Both the position numbers and the translations under genes were made by a program. From contig JAJGOT010000033.1 of NCBI GenBank assembly GCA_022457155.1, forward strand, positions 2,138,501 through 2,202,500: a stretch of 64,000 nucleotides of DNA, given 5' to 3'. The notes under the pieces were generated by a model. The model did no database searches. It was given only the letters and a program-made list of their open reading frames with translations, and had not been told where the DNA came from. Positions 58,320 through 64,000 of this stretch are shown here, piece by piece; the stretch's first letter is position 1, and each line of letters opens with the position of its first letter. The DNA is from Cladopsammia gracilis. Its lineage: Eukaryota; Cnidaria; Anthozoa; Scleractinia; Dendrophylliidae.

Positions 58320-59275
58320 GCCTGCGTAGCAAGCGTTCCCGTTTACCTGAGCATTTTTACGTTTTTGAGCAATTTTCTGTATTCACACGCCCGTTACCGT
58401 CGAAAGTGCTGCTGTTCTTAAACACTGAAGGCTCGAGTTTACTGGAAACGTCATTGTGATGTTGTCATTTTGCTTCGTTAAATTGCAATAAAGACTGAAT
58501 TATGGTGTATCTGCGATTTTTTGTAAGTTCACAGCCATTTTTCATCTTTGGTAGCTGCCTGATGAGCATCATTAAGCTTGAAGGTAGTTCAGAGTCCCGA
58601 CTTTCTCAATGAAGCGAGTTAGGCGTTGTACTTCGTTTACGAATTTGGCTCGTTGCTCGTTGAACTGGAAAAATGGCCACCAAGAAACGAAGTAGCCTTG
58701 GGACTCGACTCTGGATGAATTTCACGACCTACCACGGCATTTTTTGGAAGTTGCGACCACTGAAGAACATCTCGACCCGGGCAAGGATTAAGAGCAAAAA
58801 AAAAATCACTTCTAAGGTAGGACTAGGGCTGAATTTTGCTGTGAGTGTTGACTTTTGTGAATTGGGTTTGCAAAGATGATTTCAAAAAAAAAAAATGAAG
58901 GCAAAAACATGATTTTTGTTGCTTTTCTATGACGTTAAAAACGGCCATTTTGTTCTTGTCCAAATTCAAACGCTGATATTCTGCAAAAATGACTGACTTT
59001 TTTGTGTTTATTGGGTATCTCAATTTGAGGGACTTTCTAGTCAATGCTCACAACTGATAGTTAAGGCAATGTTCGCGCGATTGAGCGATTGAGTCTTGTA
59101 CGGCCGGTTTTGGCCGGTGTAGGAGGGAATGGGTTAAACGAATTTTTCCGCATTCGGGCCGCGCGAAAATTGGGGCGAGAGCAAAAAATCGGAGCACCAG
59201 GGTGCTCTCGCCCCAATTTTCTCGCGGCCAGAATGCGGAAAAATTCGTTCGTACGGGAACGCTTGCTACGCAGGC
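58320..59275. mobile_element. 956-bp TA-flanked element with long hairpin inside
   Basis: GCCTGCGTAGCAAGCGTTCC at the left pairs with its inverse at the right, each next to TA. A second palindrome lies at 59138-59248. No transposase frame. Confidence 0.72.
59138..59248. repeat. 111-bp near-perfect palindrome
   Basis: ACGAATTTTTCCGCATTC pairs with its inverse, and AAAATTGGGGCGAGAGCA pairs with TGCTCTCGCCCCAATTTT around a short loop. It also recurs in pairing with the ends of the 956-bp element. Confidence 0.8.
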
Positions 59276-59289
59276 TAACTTCAGCCGGA

Positions 59290-62050
59290 AACAGGCCGGA
59301 AAGCATAATTTTACTTGTTGCATGTCTGCGTATTAAGCTTAAGATGAGATGCATGGTCTGCGAGAGCAGATGCCTAAGGCTTTTCAGTCGGAAAAACTTC
59401 TGCTCTCGCAGGCTCAGGATGAGAAGAAAATGTAGAGTGGTGACTAGAATGGATACTCCAAAATCAGGTTGGACACCTTATTGAGACTTATATAACGGAG
59501 TAACTGGTTAGCTTTCAATTGAGGTTAGGGGCAGCAGTTTTTTAGTTAAATGTGCCAAAATTTTTCTGAGTTGTAAATGGGCCTTAAGTCCCTTACCCGC
59601 CTACTTTTATCCCGGGGGGTACTCAACAAAGTTTTGTACGGGGATGCTCCGCCCCGAGGTCCAAACCCTTACCTTTTTATCTCCTGTAAGTTAATGTTTA
59701 ACTTACAGGAGTTTATGTGGGCTAACATGCATTCTTTATGCATTTTTGTTAGCAAAAAATGCGTTAGATACCATTAATAGACTTTTTAGTGAATTTGTGG
59801 GGACATTCCTAGTGCATATTTGTTAGCAGATTTGTGTTAGATATGATCAATAAGAAAACAAGAGTCGAGTTGCATATTTTTTTTAATACAGTGGTTTATT
59901 GACTTGACCTTCACAGTGAAGAAATATGCGTGGTAAAATTTCATATAAAATCTGCCACGCTGTTTGCCTATTTCGAAAAATGCCTCGGAATATATTTTTT
60001 TCAGTTAGGTAACATTCCTACTGTTTGATATCTCTTTTTCATAGCGATGATTTTTAAGGCGTACGATTATGAATTCTATGTTTTTTGGGAACATGTTGTA
60101 GCATATATTTCATTGTATCGAGCGTCAAAAAGTGTAACGTAATGTAATCTTCTCACCTAATGTAGACTGTGGTCAGATATTTGGCACGCTAGAAGCGCGC
60201 TTGGCTAATATCCTTTACGATGCATTTTAATGTTTGCCCAGTCTGGTTTGTCAAACTTTTTGCTTCAAGACATTTGGTATTATCATGTTATAGCACTGCG
60301 TTTTAAGAAAGGGAAAAGAGAGTTTGAGGTAAGCTGACATTGCTCACTGAGAATGGTTGTATGCTGTACGTTTACAATGAAGTTTTGTTGAAATAATGTG
60401 TTTGTTAATTTCCATGTTATATCGCCAAATATCACCAAATATACAACTAAATTGGATTAAAAGATTCTCAAAGAGAAAAACAGAAGCAGTAGTTTGGAGG
60501 AAATGTGCGGGATTAGAAGAATGGAAGTTGATTACGGTTAAGCAATTTTGATTACATGACATGCGGTCAAGAAATATTCAAAGTTTCGATTCTGGTGGAA
60601 TCTTGTCGTTATTTTGTCTTTTTAATTCATATTTTTCTGCGTTCATCACTTTTGGCTATTTTTTTCCTTCCTATTTTCGGATGATAAAGCAAGCTAAAGC
60701 AAGCTCCTGGCCATAATCATGAAAACACGATATCATCTGTCGGGACAGTGTCCCTTTAGTTAAAAATGTCCTCGGTTAATTTACCCCGCATTTGCAAGTT
60801 ATAGAAGCTGACTAAATTAAACAACAATAGGTTTTAACGAACTAGTGCTTTAAATTTCCATGTAGGTTGACAAACAAATATAGAACTTTTCAATAAGTGT
60901 ACTTGTAAAAGCGATCAGAAACAATTTCACGAACGCTTTTGTAAGATGTGAATAAAAGAATTTTATTTTATCAAGGGGACTGTTTTAAGCGACATTATTT
61001 TATTTTTAGTGAGTCATCGTACAGTGCACGGTGCCAGGATTAAATGTATTTTGCCGGTTGGCCTTTGATTTTTGTTCAATTTTTGTTGATTTTTAAGGCT
61101 CAAACCTACGCTTGTCAAATAGGCTCAAAATGTCAAACGATACAACAACACTGGCAACAACTTTATTTCAGTATTCCCATTTCTAAATACATGGTATTAC
61201 CGAACCAATTACAATAAGTAAGGAAATTAAAATTACTTAAATTACAATAAAGAAATCTAGAATAAAAATTAATTAATTAATTAAATTAAATTCATTTATT
61301 AATTGTAAAACAATCACAAGTACTATTGACTATTTTTTGTTCTTGTTTTCATCGCTTGAGTGACAAAAGCAGCAGTTAGCCTGCTAATATGTTGATCAGT
61401 ATCAAAAAAAAACCCTCATGATAATCCAAATCTATTTTGTTTAATAATTTTGTCAAAAAAGGTATTTCGTAGCTCATCATATAACATACAGTGCATACAG
61501 TGAAATAAAAAAAACTGCTTTTCATCTTTAACTGAATTAAGTGTACAGTGGGAGTTTTAGTGATTGTAATTCGACTATTTTCAATTCTTAAGGTGTGATT
61601 TCCTATCCTGAATCTATGTTCAGGATATGGTTAATTAAATCGGAGTATTTCGTTTCACTTTTAAAGATCGAATAAAATTTAAGTTTTTTTATTTGCATTA
61701 CTGTAGATTGAGTTGGTGATTTTTTAGACGTGTAAAAATATTCTGTTTTGCCTTTGACAAGAAAAAAGATTGGATGCTTAAGTTTATCGCAGTCTTCTCA
61801 ATATTGAAGTTTGTACAGAAAGAATCAATCTTTAATACTAAACAAACCTGTTTTTTTTAGCCATATCATTAGAAATGATTAAGCAGAGTTTTGCAATACT
61901 GTCATCAGGTTGATTTTCCAGGTCAAACAAACCAATGTCAAACAGTTAGGTTTCAGTGAGGTTCGGGGTTTTAGTTCATTTTTGTTTTTACTTTTTTAGG
62001 CCTCATTTTGGTTCATTTTGGTCAGAAAGATTCGTGCCCAATTTAGTCTC
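59290..62050. other. Gene-free stretch with repeats
   Basis: Contains a hairpin at about 59359-59414 (CTGCGAGAGCAGA paired with TCTGCTCTCGCAG), the GTCCAAACCC-type piece at 59600-59700, the 60395 repeat and otherwise AT-rich sequence. No gene. Confidence 0.45.
60395..60757. mobile_element. AGGGACACTGTCCC family, longer copy
   Basis: Shares TCCATGTTATATCGCCAAAT, AAGCAGTAGTTTGGAG and the right end CGGGACAGTGTCCCTTTA with the 53548 copy, but has about 170 bp extra on the right half. Left terminus not found. Confidence 0.6.
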
Positions 62051-62057
62051 TGCTTAA

Positions 62058-62779
62058 GGTTACAGTGTACCTTCGGGGGTGTCTCCAGTATAACAGCTCT
62101 AGCGCCTTAAGATTACACTTAATATACCTAAACCCAGATATCAAATTAAAGCTTATAGAGCTGGCTATCTAAATTTGGAAACCATTTGGTTATAAAATGA
62201 ATTGTCGAATTTTTTACGACGTCTAAATTCGAACGTCCGAATCAGCTTTAAAACGCTATAACTCAAAGCGATTATTATATTTTGCTAATTTGATTTGTTC
62301 TCGGGTTTCCGAACACGAAGCGCTAGAAAAACGTGTCGGCGATTTTCCATATTCAATTGCAGTGAAAAGTTACAGAATATTTTCGAAAAGGGGAGAAAAA
62401 AAATTGGAATGATCGCACGGAAATGCCTCTTGACGAAAAAGTTTTCGGAATTAAGAAATTCGCCGACACTTTTTTGTTGATTATATGTTAGCCTAGCTTC
62501 TGTCCAAATTTAAGGAAAATCGAACAAATTCCCTTTGAGTTGTAGCTCTTTAAATTGTCCCCAACAAGCGAAAAATTAACTTTGAGAAAACGGCGCTTAA
62601 AAAAACAAGTATCGCTTAATAAACAAACTCCGCCCACAAAAGTTATACCGTCATTTCTCCGTCAATTTTCACTATTTTTCGATACTTTTTTTTTGGATGA
62701 AAGTTCATTCTGTAAACTTTATTTTGATGCCAAAAAAAATTTTTCAATAAATTTTTCGATCTGAAGGTACACTGTAACC
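62058..62779. mobile_element. 722-bp element with TTAA duplication
   Basis: Ends GGTTACAGTGTACCTTC and inverse, flanked by TTAA (62054-62057 and 62780-62783). Two short frames inside show no recognisable domain. piggyBac-like by target site only. Confidence 0.75.
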
Positions 62780-62789
62780 TTAAAGAGAT

Positions 62790-64000
62790 AATTGTGGTAC
62801 GGATAGTCCTTAGATTTTTCCTATCGATGGTTTTAATATATCTGGTATTCGAATCTATGGCTGTGAAATGGCTTATTTACGCGTCATAAGCTCTTAAAAA
62901 GAGGCAGGCCAAACACGATTCCCACTAGTCCCAAGAAGTATTTAAAAGCCTTTAAAATAGCTTTCCTAAGTAGGTTTACGAGGTATTTGTCCCTTGCTAT
63001 AGATCACTGTTAGGATGTTACAAGTCGCAATCATCTATCCACTTTGCTCGATAATATTGACCCATTGATCTTTGGATAATTTCTCTAATGACAGGATCGA
63101 TCCCGGAGGATTTCATGCCATAGCCATAACTATAATTATTTTATTTCTTTATGTATTCTCTACACTGTCCTGGCATATATTAGGGTTTCTTTGGCTCAGA
63201 CTCGTGTTGCAAAATAAATGGCAATCGGCTGAAGATTATGCTACCGCTGTGGAAATATTAGGATCAGTAAATAGGCCGTGATAAGTGTCCACAGCCTGCG
63301 GCGTGCAAGACTTGTGAGAAAGTGTTTCTTGATCATGTATAAGTGTCTATTAAAGATCCAAGAATGAAAATGCAATCATTTTCAGGAGTAATAAGCTCCT
63401 GTCATGTTCCAATATTGGAATCACGACTTCTTGCAGGTAGTTTTAGCTCTTTAGTTTATTCTTTTGTCGAGTAGTGACCTGGAGCTAGACAGAACTTCCG
63501 TTGTCTTATCATGGCATTGCGATCACTGCATCCAATAGTATATCCTCTGTACGCGAAGAACAGCTTCACTTGTAGAGTTGTACCAATGTATCTTGAATTC
63601 ATTGAGACATACACGAGACTATACTACGTATCTTTTGTACAACAAGCGTGTAATTCTCGTGAAGTAATGTCGTGCTCCATGCGTTCCATAATAATGGAGT
63701 AATTCCACAGTAATGGAGTAAATGGAGTAATGGAATAAATAGAAAAAAGTCCACCCGGTTATAGGCCCATCGGTAACAAAACATTACTCCGGTTATACCC
63801 ATTAATTCCTTATTCCTTTCTTAATTCCTTAACAGAAATTCTTTACAAAATTTTACGCCAAAATGAAATTAACTCAATGAACGCTTCTTTATGGCAATAT
63901 TTTTGCTTGCTAGCCAAAAAACCCTTACGAAGTTACATAAGCCCAGGGCTTATAAACAGCATTTTACGGTATAGCCTCTGCAAAAAATAATCACAAAGAA
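62790..64000. other. Gene-free stretch to the window end
   Basis: Tandem ATGGAGTAA units at about 63695-63740. From 63757 the sequence TTATAGGCCCATCGGTAACA matches 30553-30603 and CTTGCTAGCCAAAAAACC matches 30880-30897, so a dispersed repeat fills the end. Right end reads GGGCTTATAAACAGCATTTT. Confidence 0.5.

Noticed and set aside
62295..62764. Two small frames within the TTAA-flanked element
   Set aside because: Low-complexity Lys/Phe-rich translations without motifs; probably chance in AT-rich DNA.
63072..63281. Small membrane protein frame
   Set aside because: One hydrophobic stretch of isoleucine/leucine from AT-rich DNA, no supporting exon, promoter or family similarity.

Overview
The window is nuclear DNA from an animal, most likely an anthozoan cnidarian such as a stony coral. 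Genes carry many GT-AG introns, are separated by AT-rich spacers, and are heavily interspersed with short foldback DNA transposons, LINE remnants and tRNA-type SINEs. There are no bacterial operons, CRISPR arrays or ribosomal RNA genes. The taxonomic call rests on gene character and remembered coral-like repeat families; no search was run.

Five real genes can be supported. (1) An intronless rhodopsin-class GPCR on the minus strand at 5.0-6.1 kb. (2) LSM7, four exons, plus strand, 15.36-16.40 kb, giving a 100-residue Sm-fold protein of the U6 snRNA/mRNA-decay ring. (3) An SPPL2-type signal-peptide-peptidase-like intramembrane aspartyl protease, twelve exons, minus strand, 34.88 to 19.38 kb, with PA domain and the YD, GFGD and PAL motifs. 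(4) A head-to-head neighbour, plus strand, four exons, 35.02-39.68 kb, whose 120-residue coiled-coil product resembles C3orf14/CEP15. (5) CPEB1, twelve exons, plus strand, 45.74-54.40 kb, with two RRMs and a ZZ zinc finger. For the four multi-exon genes the exon lengths add up to a multiple of three and give uninterrupted proteins, which is strong internal support for the hand-built models.

The rest is a record of transposition. The most striking element is a 3.7-kb DNA transposon at 11569-15266 with a perfect 27-bp terminal inverted repeat and a perfect 9-bp target duplication. It carries a decayed minus-strand gene of a family I cannot name and ends 91 bp before the LSM7 start codon. Three further elements have 9-bp duplications (1468-1631, 16757-17031, 31354-31447, the last imperfect), suggesting one Mutator-like lineage. 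Other groups include TA-flanked mariner/pogo-like MITEs, TTA/TAA-flanked PIF/Harbinger-like elements, TTAA-flanked elements, a three-copy dispersed repeat, two LINE lineages in the SPPL2 introns, a third LINE tail in a CPEB1 intron, and two SINEs. Several are nested (LINE in MITE, MITE in LINE, MITE in SINE, MITE in the 3.7-kb transposon), so relative ages can be read directly.

Gene-free stretches (0.5-5 kb, 8.1-10.4 kb, 17.6-19.3 kb, 41.6-45.7 kb, 54.4-64 kb) hold repeats, homopolymer G/C tracts and unannotated AT-rich sequence.
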